Below, in pieces: positions 18,535 to 27,454 of a stretch of DNA of 64,000 nucleotides. Under the pieces are notes generated by a model, which was not told the origin of the DNA, searched no databases, and was given only the letters and a program-made list of their open reading frames with translations. Within the stretch, counting starts at the first letter, position 1, and every line of letters starts with the position of its first letter. Source of the DNA: Sulfurimonas sp. HSL-1656 (lineage in GTDB: Bacteria; Campylobacterota; Campylobacteria; Campylobacterales; Sulfurimonadaceae); the NCBI RefSeq assembly GCF_039645585.1, contig NZ_CP147915.1:1984001-2048000 (forward strand), read 5' to 3'. Both the position numbers and the translations under genes were made by a program.

Positions 18535-18537
18535 GCC

Positions 18538-19365
18538 CTAACGGCCGCGCCGTCTTTTCGCCCCGGCAAAAAAAATCGGCCAGAGCAGGACGGCCGCCGC
18601 CATCATCAGCGCACTCAACAGCTGCCCCATCGTCATCCAGCCGCAGCAGATAAAGCCCAGCTGTGGGTCCGGCGCACGCCAGAACTCCGCCGTAAAACGC
18701 ATCGCCCCGTACGCAAACCCGTACAGCAGGATCAGCTCCCCCCGGAAACGTCGGTGGTTGCGGTAGAGCCAGATGACGGCGAAGACGACGATCCCTTCCA
18801 GTACGGCCTCGTAGAGCTGCGAAGGGTGGCGAAGCGCCCCGCCCACGTAGATGCCCCAGGGCACATCGGTCACCCGGCCGATAAGCTCCTGGTTGAGAAA
18901 GTTCCCGATCCGCCCGAAGACATAACCGATGGGAACGGCCACCGCGACGATATCCATCAGCTGGCCGAAATGGATGTGATGACGCTTGCTGAAGAGGGCC
19001 GAGGCGATGAAGAAGCCGATCACGGCCCCGTGGTAGCTCATCCCCCGGATGCCGACGAATTCGCCGTTTTTAAAGGGGTTGAAAATCTGCCACGGATGCG
19101 TCAGGTAATAGGCCGTATCGGGATCGTAAAAGAGAATGTATCCCAGCCGCGCCCCGAGGATCACGCCGATCTCGACCCAGATAAAGTAGTTGTCCAGTGT
19201 CAGCGTGTCGACGGGGACCCTGTCGCGGCGCACGTACCATTTCGCCCCGTAGAGTGCGGCGAGGAGAGCCAGCACGTACATCATCCCGTACCAGTGTACC
19301 GGCAGGCCGAAAAGGGAAAAGGCGACGGGATTGAAATGTTCGTAGATGTGGTTCCAGTACTCCAT
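18538..19365 (-). CDS. lgt: Prolipoprotein diacylglyceryl transferase
   Basis: Transfers diacylglycerol from phosphatidylglycerol to the lipobox Cys of prolipoproteins. It has 275 residues and about seven transmembrane segments. The signature [16 protein letters not shown] is present, as is the conserved [11 protein letters not shown] with its catalytic-region His. Candidate substrates include the TPR lipoprotein at 33-34 kb. It is convergent with lpxL, 3 bases away. Confidence 0.95.
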   Translation of the reverse strand: MEYWNHIYEHFNPVAFSLFGLPVHWYGMMYVLALLAALYGAKWYVRRDRVPVDTLTLDNYFIWVEIGVILGARLGYILFYDPDTAYYLTHPWQIFNPFKNGEFVGIRGMSYHGAVIGFFIASALFSKRHHIHFGQLMDIVAVAVPIGYVFGRIGNFLNQELIGRVTDVPWGIYVGGALRHPSQLYEAVLEGIVVFAVIWLYRNHRRFRGELILLYGFAYGAMRFTAEFWRAPDPQLGFICCGWMTMGQLLSALMMAAAVLLWPIFFAGAKRRRGR

Positions 19366-19409
19366 GGCAGCTCTTTCAGTGGATTTGGCGCAAGTATAGC
19401 CAACTATAT

Positions 19410-19988
19410 TTACAGATAGTAACTCAGTGAGGTCTTCCCGAACTTCTTGCGTTTTTGCAGGTTATACGCGCCGATTGCATCGGGAAGTTCCAGCCCGCTC
19501 ATGTGCTCTATCGTGATCAGGCGGACCGACTCCCGGGGCAGTTTCGCGATCAGGTCGAGCATCTTGTCGTAGATATCCTCGTGCCCCTCCCGGATGGAGA
19601 AGGGGGGATCGATAAAGAAATAGGCGGGTTCGCCGAGCTGCTTGAGGCGCGCAAGCGTCTGCCCTATCGTCTCGAAGGTGTCGCCGGCGATCACCTCGCA
19701 GGCGGTGGGGTCGGTCTGGGCAATATTGCTTCGCAGTACCTTCAGGGCGTCACGGTCGCGCTCCATGAAAAGGATGCGTTTTGCGCCGCGGCTCAGTGCC
19801 TCGAGCCCGATGGAACCGCTGCCCGAGAAAAGTTCGACGAGAACACTGTCTATGATCTCAAACTGCAGGGTATTGAAATAGGACTCCAGGACGATCCCCT
19901 TGGAACTACGCGTCGTCGTTTTGGATGGCAGTTTCAGCAGCTTCCCTTTGTATTTCCCTGCCACGATCTTTTTTGTCAGCGGTTTCAT
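19410..19988 (-). CDS. rsmD: 16S rRNA (guanine(966)-N(2))-methyltransferase
   Basis: SAM-dependent methylation of G966 in 16S rRNA. It has 192 residues. Motif I is [18 protein letters not shown] (about 58-75) and the catalytic motif IV is FIDPPFS (about 139-145). Its ATG overlaps the stop of the upstream exonuclease by 4 bases, part of a three-gene run. Confidence 0.92.
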   Translation of the reverse strand: MKPLTKKIVAGKYKGKLLKLPSKTTTRSSKGIVLESYFNTLQFEIIDSVLVELFSGSGSIGLEALSRGAKRILFMERDRDALKVLRSNIAQTDPTACEVIAGDTFETIGQTLARLKQLGEPAYFFIDPPFSIREGHEDIYDKMLDLIAKLPRESVRLITIEHMSGLELPDAIGAYNLQKRKKFGKTSLSYYL

Positions 19989-20710
19989 CCTCGCACCTCG
20001 TTCATGTAATATTCAATGCTGTAGCGCAGATCTTCGTCAAGATCGCTCAGACTGCGGAGCATCCACTCCAGGTAGGCCGGGTCGCGGCGGGCGATATCCT
20101 CGATAAACTTGCCACCGTACTTGCCGAAAGTAAGCTTGTGAACCAGCGCCTGTTCCGTTGTCAGCGTCATCAGCCGCTCGCGGTCGGCCATCTCTTCGAG
20201 GTAGCGGTGCAGCAGCATCGTGTGCAGGGCATCACTCAGCGCATGATGGGCACAGAGCGGAATGCCAAGCTCGTCGGCAAGAGACTGTTCACGCTGGTAG
20301 AGCCGAAGTTCGTAGCGCAGGTACTGCAACGAGAAGTGGGCGATCTCGCTGCCGAGCAGGTGCTTGACGCATTTGAGCGTGTCGATCATCCCGCCCTGCC
20401 AGGTGATCCCCTCTTTGGCAAGCATGCCCAGGTCAAAGGCCAGGTTGTGGCCGACGAGGACCGTCTCGGGGGTATTGAGCGCTTCGAGACGCTTTGCCGC
20501 CGCCGTCGCATCGAACTCCGGCGCGTCGGCGAGCATCTCGTTGGTCAGGTGGTGGACCGCCATCGCCTCCGGGGGCACCTTTTTCGGCGGCCGTACAAGG
20601 TCGTAGAGGGTCTCGTACCTGCCCCCCTCCTCAAGGATCATCCCTACCGAACAGATGCGGTCTTTTTTTTCGACACCGGTCGTCTCCACGTCAAGGTAAC
20701 AGAGCATCAA
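19985..20710 (-). CDS. 3'-5' exonuclease of the DnaQ (DEDDh) family
   Basis: A 241-residue exonuclease domain protein. Exo I motif CYLDVETTG (about 4-12), Exo II VGHNLAFDLGML and Exo III HHALSDALHT supply the D-E-D-D plus His active site. The length and lone domain fit an epsilon-like or RNase T-like enzyme; whether it proofreads for DNA polymerase III cannot be told. It starts at 20710, or at 20707 using the second Met. It overlaps both neighbours by 4 bases. Confidence 0.88.
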   Translation of the reverse strand: MMLCYLDVETTGVEKKDRICSVGMILEEGGRYETLYDLVRPPKKVPPEAMAVHHLTNEMLADAPEFDATAAAKRLEALNTPETVLVGHNLAFDLGMLAKEGITWQGGMIDTLKCVKHLLGSEIAHFSLQYLRYELRLYQREQSLADELGIPLCAHHALSDALHTMLLHRYLEEMADRERLMTLTTEQALVHKLTFGKYGGKFIEDIARRDPAYLEWMLRSLSDLDEDLRYSIEYYMNEVRG

Positions 20711-21123
20711 AACCGTTGCAGAAGGGTGTGGTAGTGTTCAAGGGTCCGGAAACTCTTCTCGAAGCGCCAGCGCAGCACGAAAGCGACAACGGCATCGCGC
20801 TGGGAAGCTTCAAGCTTTTCGGCACGTCCGAAATAGGCAAGCGAACTGTTCTTGTTCCTAACTTTCGCCTCGCGGTCGTAGGTAATAGCGATGATCTGGA
20901 CGTATTTGCCCTCGTGCGGATTTCCCAGCGTATCGTCTGCAAGGGAGATCCCGGCGAGATTCATCGCCTTGAATTCAAAAAGGTCCGCGAACTCGGGTAC
21001 CTTTTCGTCGACGCCGAGGGCGTGGTAGAGGGATTCGAGCGCAGCCATGTTCTCCTTGCGCGCGACTTCGTAGCTGGAAATCTTGGCTGTCAGGTTTTTC
21101 AGACGATCGAGTGCCGTTGACAC
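20707..21123 (-). CDS. Conserved hypothetical protein upstream of the exonuclease
   Basis: A 138-residue soluble protein I do not recognise. It is predicted helical at the N-terminus (ALDRLKNLTAKISSYEVARKE-like) with a mixed core (KYVQIIAITYD). A GTG start at 21123 is chosen because aaaggagcggggc precedes it at ideal spacing; a TTG further upstream is not needed. It is coupled to the exonuclease by a 4-base overlap, so a role in the same nucleic-acid process is possible but unproven. Confidence 0.7.
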   Translation of the reverse strand: MSTALDRLKNLTAKISSYEVARKENMAALESLYHALGVDEKVPEFADLFEFKAMNLAGISLADDTLGNPHEGKYVQIIAITYDREAKVRNKNSSLAYFGRAEKLEASQRDAVVAFVLRWRFEKSFRTLEHYHTLLQRF

Positions 21124-21206
21124 GCCCCGCTCCTTTCCGCTCTCCCGGCCCTGCAATCCAAGCTACCGGCAAACGCATTATCATAGCAGTTTAACCAACC
21201 GTGCTT

Positions 21207-21212
21207 TATAAT
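21207..21212 (+). promoter_or_regulatory. -10 box (TATAAT) for murA
   Basis: TATAAT 37 bases before the murA ATG. A ribosome site (gaggtgat) directly precedes the gene. Confidence 0.55.
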
Positions 21213-21249
21213 CAGCAAAAACTTTGGCGCGTCGCGCCTGCGAGGTGAT

Positions 21250-22512
21250 ATGGATTATTTCAAGATCAACGGACCCAAAACCCTGGAGGGCAGCGTTGCC
21301 GTCTCCGGCGCCAAGAATGCCGCCCTGCCGCTGATCGCCATGACGATCCTTGCCAAGAACCCTGTCACGATCACGAACCTGCCCCACGTCGTCGACATCA
21401 AGACCCTGCTGAAACTACTGACAAACCTCGGTGCGGCGTTTGAACTCGACGGCAACCGCGTCACCATCGACACCCGCCCGGTCAACCATACGATGGCCAC
21501 GTACGACATTGTCAAGACCATGCGCGCCTCCATCCTTGTGCTTGGACCGCTGCTCGCACGTTTCGGCCACTGCGAAGTCTCCCTCCCGGGCGGCTGTGCC
21601 ATCGGGCAGCGCCCGATCGACCTCCACCTCAAGGCGCTTGAGCATATGGGCGCGGAGATCACCATCCACGCCGGTTACGTCCGCGCCGAAGCACCCAACG
21701 GCCTCAAAGGGGCCCATATCCTCTTTGACAAGATCACCGTTACCGGCACGGCCAATGTCGTGATGGCCGCGGCGCTGGCCAAAGGGAAAACAACGATCAC
21801 GAACGCCGCGCGCGAACCCGAAGTCGTCCAGCTCTGCGAACTCCTCCGCGATGCCGGGGTGGCGATCAAGGGAGTCGGCAGCTCCGAACTCGTCATCGAA
21901 GGTACCGGGGGTGAGCTCGTCGACATCGCCTCCTTCGCCGTCATCCCCGACCGGATCGAAGCGGGTACCTATCTCTGTGCCGCGGCCATTTCACGCTCGC
22001 CCCTGACCCTGACCAACGTCCGTCCCGACCACCTCGAAGCGGTCCTAGGCAAACTCGAAGAGATGGGCGTCGGGATCGAAACGACGGAAGACACGATCAC
22101 CGTCCACCCTGTCCAGTCCCTCAAACCTGTTGACATCACGACCATGGAGTACCCGGCCTTCCCGACGGATATGCAGGCGCAGTTCCTTGCCCTCTGTACC
22201 CAGGCGGAAGGGACGTCGACCGTCGAAGAGCGCCTCTTCGAAAACCGCTTTATGCACGTCAGCGAACTGCAACGCCTCGGCGCCGACATCACCCTCAAGG
22301 GCAACACCGCCACCGTCAAAGGCCCCTCCCCCCTCTTCGGGGCTGATGTCATGGCCACGGACCTTCGGGCCTCAAGTGCCCTCGTACTGGCGGCACTCGT
22401 TGCCGAGGGGGAGACGAATATCCACCGTATCTACCACCTCGACCGCGGCTATGAGGCGCTCGAAGAGAAATTCAGTCTGATCGGTGCGGACATCGCCCGC
22501 CTGAAAGAGTAA
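21250..22512 (+). CDS. murA: UDP-N-acetylglucosamine 1-carboxyvinyltransferase
   Basis: First committed step of peptidoglycan synthesis, adding enolpyruvate from PEP to UDP-GlcNAc in the cytoplasm. It has 420 residues, typical. The catalytic Cys116 is in [15 protein letters not shown], so the enzyme should be of the fosfomycin-sensitive Cys type. It starts [10 protein letters not shown] and keeps the substrate Lys-Asn pair ([10 protein letters not shown]). It is convergent with hspR. Confidence 0.97.
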   Translation: MDYFKINGPKTLEGSVAVSGAKNAALPLIAMTILAKNPVTITNLPHVVDIKTLLKLLTNLGAAFELDGNRVTIDTRPVNHTMATYDIVKTMRASILVLGPLLARFGHCEVSLPGGCAIGQRPIDLHLKALEHMGAEITIHAGYVRAEAPNGLKGAHILFDKITVTGTANVVMAAALAKGKTTITNAAREPEVVQLCELLRDAGVAIKGVGSSELVIEGTGGELVDIASFAVIPDRIEAGTYLCAAAISRSPLTLTNVRPDHLEAVLGKLEEMGVGIETTEDTITVHPVQSLKPVDITTMEYPAFPTDMQAQFLALCTQAEGTSTVEERLFENRFMHVSELQRLGADITLKGNTATVKGPSPLFGADVMATDLRASSALVLAALVAEGETNIHRIYHLDRGYEALEEKFSLIGADIARLKE

Positions 22513-22534
22513 GTCGGAAAGAAAAAGGAGAGGA

Positions 22535-22912
22535 TCACTTCTCTTTGAAGATGATCATTTCGTAGATGCTTTTTTTCGTGACCAGAGCCTTCTCGGGCGG
22601 TACGCTGGTACTCTGTCTCGCCTTGGCCAGCTGATGGCGCAGCTCGGCGATCTCCTGCTCCATCGTATCGATCTGTTCCTTGAGGCGCAGCGCCACGTCG
22701 ACCCCGGCGAGGTTGACGCCCATCTCACGGGTAAGGCGGAGGATCAGCTTGATACGATCGATGTCGCGCTGGGAGTAGAGACGAATCCGGCCGTCCGAAC
22801 GCGAAGGGGTGATAAGGTTTTCGCGTTCATACTGCCGCAGGGTCTGCGGATGGATGTCGAGGATCTTCGACACGATGCTGATCAGGTAGACCGGTTCGTC
22901 ATAAGTGTGCAT
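22535..22912 (-). CDS. hspR: Heat-shock regulator HspR (MerR family)
   Basis: A 125-residue transcription factor. A winged helix-turn-helix (about residues 8-75, with HPQTLRQYERENLI and DGRIRLYSQRDIDRI) is followed by a coiled coil (about 78-105). In Helicobacter and Campylobacter, HspR represses chaperone operons by binding HAIR-type palindromes. Here it follows cbpA by 3 bases and a HAIR-like site overlaps the cbpA promoter, predicting autoregulation. The third operon gene known in H. pylori is absent; murA follows convergently. Confidence 0.93.
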   Translation of the reverse strand: MHTYDEPVYLISIVSKILDIHPQTLRQYERENLITPSRSDGRIRLYSQRDIDRIKLILRLTREMGVNLAGVDVALRLKEQIDTMEQEIAELRHQLAKARQSTSVPPEKALVTKKSIYEMIIFKEK

Positions 22913-22915
22913 GGC

Positions 22916-23821
22916 TTACTCCTTCGGTAATTGCGCTTTCATCGCCTCGACAAGGGAGGGCTCGAGGCCGTCCACGTTCGGCAGGATGATGTTCGCGACG
23001 AGGTAGAGGTCCCCGCGTACGTTGCTTTTGCGGTTCATGACCCCCATCTCCTTCACCCGGAAACGCTGGCCGTTTTTCGTGTTCTGCGGCACCTTGAGGG
23101 TGATCTCCTTCTCCAGCGTCTTGACGGTCACCTTGTCACCGAAAAGCGCCGCGTAGAGCGGGACGTCAAAGGTTTTGATCAGGGTATCGCCGTCACGCTC
23201 GTACTCCGGGGTGGATGCGATGTTGATCTTGAGGTAGAGATCGCCGACGCTGCCGCCCTGCTTGCGCCCTTTGCCGCGGACGCGGAGTTTCTCGCCCGAC
23301 TTGATCCCCGCAGGGATCTTGATGTCGAAACTCTCCCCTTCCACGTTCACCTGGTGCTTGCCGCCGAGGATGGCCGTCTGGAACGGGACGGTGATGGAGC
23401 TCTCCAGGTCAAGGTTGACCGGCTGCTGGTAACCGCCGCCCCCGAAACCGCCAAAGCCTCCGAAGCCGCCACCCCCGCCGAAACCGCCTGCACCGCCGCC
23501 AAAGCCTCCAAAACCGCCCCCGCCGCCGAACATCTGGCGAAGGATCTCATCGAGGTCGACGTTGCCGCCCTGCGAACGGGCGAAGTCCTGAAAGTTCTGA
23601 CCGCCGAACATCTGATCGCCGAAACGGTCGTACTGCGCTTTTTTCTCTTTATCGCTCAGGACCTCGTACGCGGCATTGATCTCTTTGAACTTCTCCTCCG
23701 CTTCGGGGGACTTGTTCACATCCGGATGGTACTGGCGTGCCATTTTCCGGTAGGCTTTTTTGATTTCCGATTCGGTCGCATTTTCATTGACGCCAAGGGT
23801 TTCATAAAGGCTTTTACTCAT
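22916..23821 (-). CDS. cbpA: Curved-DNA-binding protein / DnaJ-class co-chaperone CbpA
   Basis: J-domain co-chaperone of 301 residues. The J domain (about 4-70) carries HPD at residues 32-34. A Gly/Phe linker (about 98-135) is almost pure G and F, with repeats of GGFGG. Two C-terminal beta domains follow (about 140-300, [21 protein letters not shown]). There is no zinc-finger Cys cluster, which separates it from DnaJ itself. It starts at 23821 with a leader of about 33 bases from the promoter, which overlaps a HAIR-like operator. Confidence 0.94.
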   Translation of the reverse strand: MSKSLYETLGVNENATESEIKKAYRKMARQYHPDVNKSPEAEEKFKEINAAYEVLSDKEKKAQYDRFGDQMFGGQNFQDFARSQGGNVDLDEILRQMFGGGGGFGGFGGGAGGFGGGGGFGGFGGFGGGGYQQPVNLDLESSITVPFQTAILGGKHQVNVEGESFDIKIPAGIKSGEKLRVRGKGRKQGGSVGDLYLKINIASTPEYERDGDTLIKTFDVPLYAALFGDKVTVKTLEKEITLKVPQNTKNGQRFRVKEMGVMNRKSNVRGDLYLVANIILPNVDGLEPSLVEAMKAQLPKE

Positions 23822-23860
23822 AGACAGTTACCTATATACTATAGTTTCTTTTTAAGAGGG

Positions 23861-23890
23861 AGTATAGCACATAAGTTGAGTCGAAGTCAA
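23861..23890 (-). promoter_or_regulatory. Promoter of the cbpA-hspR operon
   Basis: On the minus strand TTGACT (23885-23890) and TATACT (23861-23866) are separated by 18 bases. The -35 lies inside the HAIR-like palindrome. Confidence 0.65.
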
Positions 23891-23895
23891 TCAAG
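23875..23895 (-). promoter_or_regulatory. HAIR-like HspR operator
   Basis: Minus-strand CTTGATT-N7-ACTCAAC matches the HAIR consensus CTTGAGT-N7-ACTCAAG with one mismatch in each arm. It covers the -35 of cbpA, as expected for repression by HspR. Binding is inferred from the match and the hspR neighbour. Confidence 0.7.
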
Positions 23896-23937
23896 GTTGT
23901 TTTTTTGCACTTTATGAAACTTTTAAGTTTACGGTAG

Positions 23938-23943
23938 TATAAT
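23938..23943 (+). promoter_or_regulatory. -10 box (TATAAT) for tRNA-Pro
   Basis: TATAAT ends 9 bases before the mature tRNA 5' end, so the primary transcript would carry only a few extra 5' bases. The -35 is unclear. Confidence 0.6.
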
Positions 23944-23952
23944 TTCGGCCCT

Positions 23953-24029
23953 CGGGGTGTGGCGCAGACTGGTAGCGTGCTTCGTTCGGGACGAAGAGGC
24001 CGCAGGTTCGAATCCTGTCACCCCGACCA
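23953..24029 (+). tRNA. tRNA-Pro (anticodon CGG)
   Basis: A 77-base cloverleaf can be folded by eye. The acceptor stem is CGGGGTG/CACCCCG. The D arm has GG in the loop (AGACTGGTA). The anticodon stem CTTCG/CGAAG holds loop TTCGGGA, giving anticodon CGG. The T arm is CAGG-TTCGAAT-CCTG. Discriminator A and an encoded CCA follow. It is a single tRNA with no neighbour tRNA genes. Confidence 0.95.
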
Positions 24030-24367
24030 TCGAGAGACTTTCTTCCTACAACATTTACAGAAAAAATCCATCAAAACAACATCGAAAAATCAAGCGTTTT
24101 TACGTAATAACACTCCACCCTCTTGTCAAGTCATATACGGTCATTAGCGTGTCAGCCGGATTACCGCGGCATGGCTTGTCCCGAAAGCGGCAGCCTTTCG
24201 CACTTTCTTCTTTCGGGTTCGGTTTCTTCTTTGTGCGCACAAAGAAGAAAGGGAACAAAAACATCCATGTAAACAAATAAGCATTAAATGTAAAGAGGAA
24301 CTGCCCTGGGTTGTGTAATGGGAGGGATTGGGTTGAAGAGAGATATGCAGCCGGAGCCGCATAGGGT
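24030..24367. other. 338-bp non-coding stretch with nested inverted repeats
   Basis: Between tRNA-Pro and the end of purH. The short reading frames here (for example a Lys/Arg-rich one reading RTKKK) lack ribosome sites and cross the palindrome, so I do not call genes. It contains a hairpin CGAAAG/CTTTCG (24182-24200), a wider inverted repeat CCCGAAAG/CTTTCGGG (24180-24187 and 24210-24217), and a perfect 28-bp palindrome (24223-24250). The arrangement suggests a REP- or MITE-like interspersed element, which one copy cannot prove. Confidence 0.55.
24223..24250. repeat. Perfect 28-bp palindrome
   Basis: Arm TTTCTTCTTTGTGC followed directly by its exact reverse complement, with no spacer. It could form a cruciform in DNA or a 14-bp hairpin in RNA. 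It is preceded by a second inverted repeat 6 bases upstream. No T-run follows, so it is not a standard terminator. Confidence 0.85.
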
Positions 24368-25903
24368 TTAGTGGAGGAAGTGACGTACGCCTGTGAAGTA
24401 GAGCGCCATGCCGTACTCGTCGGCAGCGGCGATGACTTCATCATCGCGGATGGAGCCGCCCGGTTCGATGACCGTCTTGACCCCCGCGGCCGCTGCCGCG
24501 TCGATGGAGTCGCGGAACGGGAAGAAGGCTTCGCTTGCCAGCGCGGCGCCGGTGACGTCCAGCCCCATCGCCTCGGCTTTTTTCAGTGCACACTGCGACG
24601 CATCGACGCGAGACGTCATTCCCATGCCGACGGCGACCATTGCCGCGTCTTTGACGTAGACGACACAGTTCGACTTGGTCAGCGAAGCGACTTTCCACGC
24701 GATCTCCGCATCTTTCATCGCCGCGGCATCCGCGCTCAGCTTGCTTTTAAGCTCGGCATTCTTGATCTCGTCGTCGCCCACCTTGTCGGCATCCTGGAAG
24801 ACGAACCCCCCGTCAATGTGTTTGAAGTCGCTCGCGTCGTTCGCAAGGACGATCTTGTCGCTGCCGTATTCGAAGAGCTTGATGCGCTTCTTCGCTTCGA
24901 ACACCGCCTGCGCTTCCGGCGTGATACGGCCGGCAATGATGACCTCGAGGAAGATCTCGTTCATCTTCTCCGCCAGCGCCTTGTCGACGACACCGTTGAC
25001 GGCGACGACGCCGCCGAAGGCGGAAACCGGGTCGCACTTGAGCGCTTCGGTGTAGGCGTCAAGCAGGCTGTCGCGGATCGCGAAGCCGCACGGGTTACCG
25101 TGCTTGACGATACAGACGGCATTTTCGTCGCCGAACGCCGCCGCGATCTTGACCGCACCGCTGATGTCGGTGAGGTTGTTGAAGCTCGCTTCGCCTTTGA
25201 GGGTCGTGAAGTTCTTGCTGAAGTGGTCTCCAAACTCGTACAGCGCCCCTTTCTGGTGCGGGTTCTCGCCGTAGCGCGTGTTCATCACTTTCTGGCCGAC
25301 GACGAACTGCTTCGCGCCCATGCCATCGTTGAAACGCTTGTTCATATAGTTGGCGATCATGCTGTCGTAGGCCGCCGTGTGCTCGTAGGCCTTGATCATC
25401 AGGCTGCGGCGGAATTCGACGCTGTTCTCGTCGTTCTCGATGGCACCCAGGACCAGGGAGTAGTCGGAGGGGTCGGTGACGATCATGACGCTGTCAAAGT
25501 TTTTCGCGGCGGAGCGGACCATCGCCGGTCCCCCGATATCGATGTTCTCGATGATCTCCTCGAAATCATCCGTACGCTCGATGGTTGCCTTGAAAGGGTA
25601 GAGATTGACACAGACGAGGTCGATAGGCTCGACGCCGAGCTCGGCAGCCTGGTCCAGGTGCGACTGCTTGTCGCGGCGGTGCAGGATGCCGCCGTGAATA
25701 TAGGGGTTGAGGGTTTTGACACGCCCCTCGAAACATTCCGGGAACTTGGTGACCTCATCGATCTCGATCGCCGCGATACCGGCCTCTTTCAGCATTTTGA
25801 ACGTGCCGCCGGTCGAGATGATCTCGTAGCCGTGCTTCACCAGTGACGCCGCGAATTCAACGATATTGCTCTTATCGCTGACGCTCAGCAGTGCTCTTTT
25901 CAT
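24368..25903 (-). CDS. purH: Bifunctional AICAR formyltransferase / IMP cyclohydrolase
   Basis: Last two steps of purine synthesis to IMP. It has 511 residues. The N-terminal cyclohydrolase (MGS-like) domain starts [18 protein letters not shown], and the C-terminal transformylase domain carries [13 protein letters not shown] with the catalytic Lys-His. The start at 25903 is the family-typical N-terminus; the open frame extends 11 codons further but without similarity. A purH of about 510 residues fits the Campylobacterota. guaA at 55.8 kb acts further down the same pathway. Confidence 0.97.
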   Translation of the reverse strand: MKRALLSVSDKSNIVEFAASLVKHGYEIISTGGTFKMLKEAGIAAIEIDEVTKFPECFEGRVKTLNPYIHGGILHRRDKQSHLDQAAELGVEPIDLVCVNLYPFKATIERTDDFEEIIENIDIGGPAMVRSAAKNFDSVMIVTDPSDYSLVLGAIENDENSVEFRRSLMIKAYEHTAAYDSMIANYMNKRFNDGMGAKQFVVGQKVMNTRYGENPHQKGALYEFGDHFSKNFTTLKGEASFNNLTDISGAVKIAAAFGDENAVCIVKHGNPCGFAIRDSLLDAYTEALKCDPVSAFGGVVAVNGVVDKALAEKMNEIFLEVIIAGRITPEAQAVFEAKKRIKLFEYGSDKIVLANDASDFKHIDGGFVFQDADKVGDDEIKNAELKSKLSADAAAMKDAEIAWKVASLTKSNCVVYVKDAAMVAVGMGMTSRVDASQCALKKAEAMGLDVTGAALASEAFFPFRDSIDAAAAAGVKTVIEPGGSIRDDEVIAAADEYGMALYFTGVRHFLH

Positions 25904-25992
25904 TCCGTTTCGCCTTTTTCCGGGCATACCGCCCATGTATTTCGTTGATGGAATTTTAACAGAGGGGCGGTTAGGATTGGATCAAACGCGGA

Positions 25993-26982
25993 TCATTCCT
26001 GGTATTTTTGGCGTATCTCCAGGAACTTCCAGAGGTTGTCGACAAAGAGCCCCACAAGCTTCGGATCAAAGTGCCTGCCGCTCTCTTCGGTCAGGTACGC
26101 AAGCGCTTTGTTCACCTGCCACTCCTCTTTATAACTGCGCTTGCTCACCAGGACGTCAAAGACATCCGTCACGGCGACGATACGGCCGAAGATATGGATA
26201 TTCTCCCCCTTCAGCCCTTTCGGGTAACCGCTCCCGTCGAATTTTTCATGATGCTGGGCCGCAATCGTCGCCGCGGCCCGCAGGACGGGTCGGTCGGTTC
26301 GGCTGAGGATGTGCGCTCCCCACTGGGTATGGTTCTGTACCATTTCACGCTCTTTCATGTCGAGCGGGAAAGGTTTGTTGAGGATCCGCTCCGGCACGAC
26401 CACGTTGCCGATATCGTGCATCGCCGATGCCATCTTCAGCATCGCCACCGCTTCCGGCCGGAGCCCGTAGAGCTCGCCGAGGAGCGCACTGTATTCCGAT
26501 ACCCGCTTGAGATGTGACTTGTCTTTCGAACGGAGTTCGCCGACATACGCCAATGTATAAATGAGGTCTTCCTGCGTCCGGTCTTCCTGCCGTTCGCGGT
26601 GCTTCTGCAGTTCCAGGTGTGTCCGGACCCTCGCATAGAGCTCTGCGCTGTTGAAGGGTTTGTTGATGCAGTCCGCACCTCCGGCTTCAAAACTGCGTTG
26701 AATCTCCTGTGCCCCCGGAATGGTTCCGGTGAAAATGACGGGGATCTTCTGCGTCAGTGCTTCGGATTTGAGCCGTTTGCAGATGGCATAACCATCCATG
26801 CTTTTGGCCGTCGCATCCAGCAGGATCAGGTCGATCTTCACGGCCGACGTTATGGCCAGCGCCGAGGCTTCGTTCTTTGCACCCAGAACGTTGCACCCCT
26901 CTTTCTCAAAAATTTCCCTCACCGTTACGACATGCATCGGCGTCTCGTCCACGACCATAATTTTTGCCGGAAAAATATTCAT
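25993..26982 (-). CDS. Response regulator with HD-GYP output domain
   Basis: A 329-residue two-component protein. The receiver (about 5-120) has the acidic residues VVDE (Asp12), phospho-acceptor Asp56 in LILLDATAKSMDGY, and Lys108 in NKPF. The HD-GYP domain (about 140-325) carries HD at 189-190 and HHEKFDGSGYPKG (His244, GYP 252-254), the signature of c-di-GMP phosphodiesterases. An ATG at 26982 is preferred over the GTG two codons earlier, because gag lies 5 bases before it. No partner kinase is adjacent. An AT-rich 130-bp region separates it from the metal cluster. Confidence 0.92.
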   Translation of the reverse strand: MNIFPAKIMVVDETPMHVVTVREIFEKEGCNVLGAKNEASALAITSAVKIDLILLDATAKSMDGYAICKRLKSEALTQKIPVIFTGTIPGAQEIQRSFEAGGADCINKPFNSAELYARVRTHLELQKHRERQEDRTQEDLIYTLAYVGELRSKDKSHLKRVSEYSALLGELYGLRPEAVAMLKMASAMHDIGNVVVPERILNKPFPLDMKEREMVQNHTQWGAHILSRTDRPVLRAAATIAAQHHEKFDGSGYPKGLKGENIHIFGRIVAVTDVFDVLVSKRSYKEEWQVNKALAYLTEESGRHFDPKLVGLFVDNLWKFLEIRQKYQE

Positions 26983-27104
26983 TGTCACTCTTTTTTAAAC
27001 AATTTTCAATATCATACAAATTTTGTGTTAATAATTTATAAAATTTTTTGTTTTTTTGCATTTCTATCACTTTTTCCCGGGAAAAGAGCGTCCAGCCGGT
27101 TCGC

Positions 27105-27110
27105 TATAAT
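27105..27110 (+). promoter_or_regulatory. -10 box (CGCTATAAT) before the CPVC protein
   Basis: TATAAT ends 5 bases before the ATG at 27116 with no Shine-Dalgarno, predicting a leaderless start for the metal-uptake cluster. Confidence 0.5.
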
Positions 27111-27115
27111 GCCGC

Positions 27116-27379
27116 ATGCAAACCAGACGCCTGCTGCTCTTGTTACTGTTCCTCGTCGCCCTCAGCGGCGAAGCACTGCACACCCTCAGCGCGCACCATG
27201 ACGGGAGCCACTGTCCCGTCTGTACCGTCGCCGCGCACGCAGCAGCACCCGATGTCGTTACACCTTTCGAACCGTTCGTCCTCTTTCACGACGGTGCAGA
27301 GCCCGGCCCTGTTGTACACTCCTACCACGGCCTTACGCTCCATTTCGTTCCGGCACGGGCCCCGCCCCGCTTCGTTTAA
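27116..27379 (+). CDS. Small secreted protein with CPVC motif
   Basis: An 87-residue protein. The N-terminus MQTRRLLLLLLFLVALSGEA is a clear signal peptide. It is followed by a His-rich patch (HTLSAHHDGSH) running straight into CPVC (residues 33-36), a likely metal or redox site in the periplasm. It resembles small DUF2946-type proteins found beside metal-uptake receptors, though I cannot confirm the family. It is first in a same-strand cluster with an outer-membrane barrel and ZnuA/ZnuB-like proteins, so a role in zinc or related metal handling is inferred. Confidence 0.65.
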   Translation: MQTRRLLLLLLFLVALSGEALHTLSAHHDGSHCPVCTVAAHAAAPDVVTPFEPFVLFHDGAEPGPVVHSYHGLTLHFVPARAPPRFV

Positions 27380-27454
27380 TTCCTGAAAAAAAAATCCATA
27401 CTTTTTGCACCCATCCCAAAACCAACACGGGTGCCCTGATGAAACGGAGTCTAT

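Noticed and set aside
23397..23530. Low-complexity GC repeat inside cbpA
   Set aside because: It encodes the Gly/Phe linker of a DnaJ-type protein and needs no other explanation.
24100..24444. Small Lys/Arg-rich frames (RTKKK) on both strands
   Set aside because: They cross the palindrome, have no ribosome site and overlap the purH end. They look like translations of a repeat.
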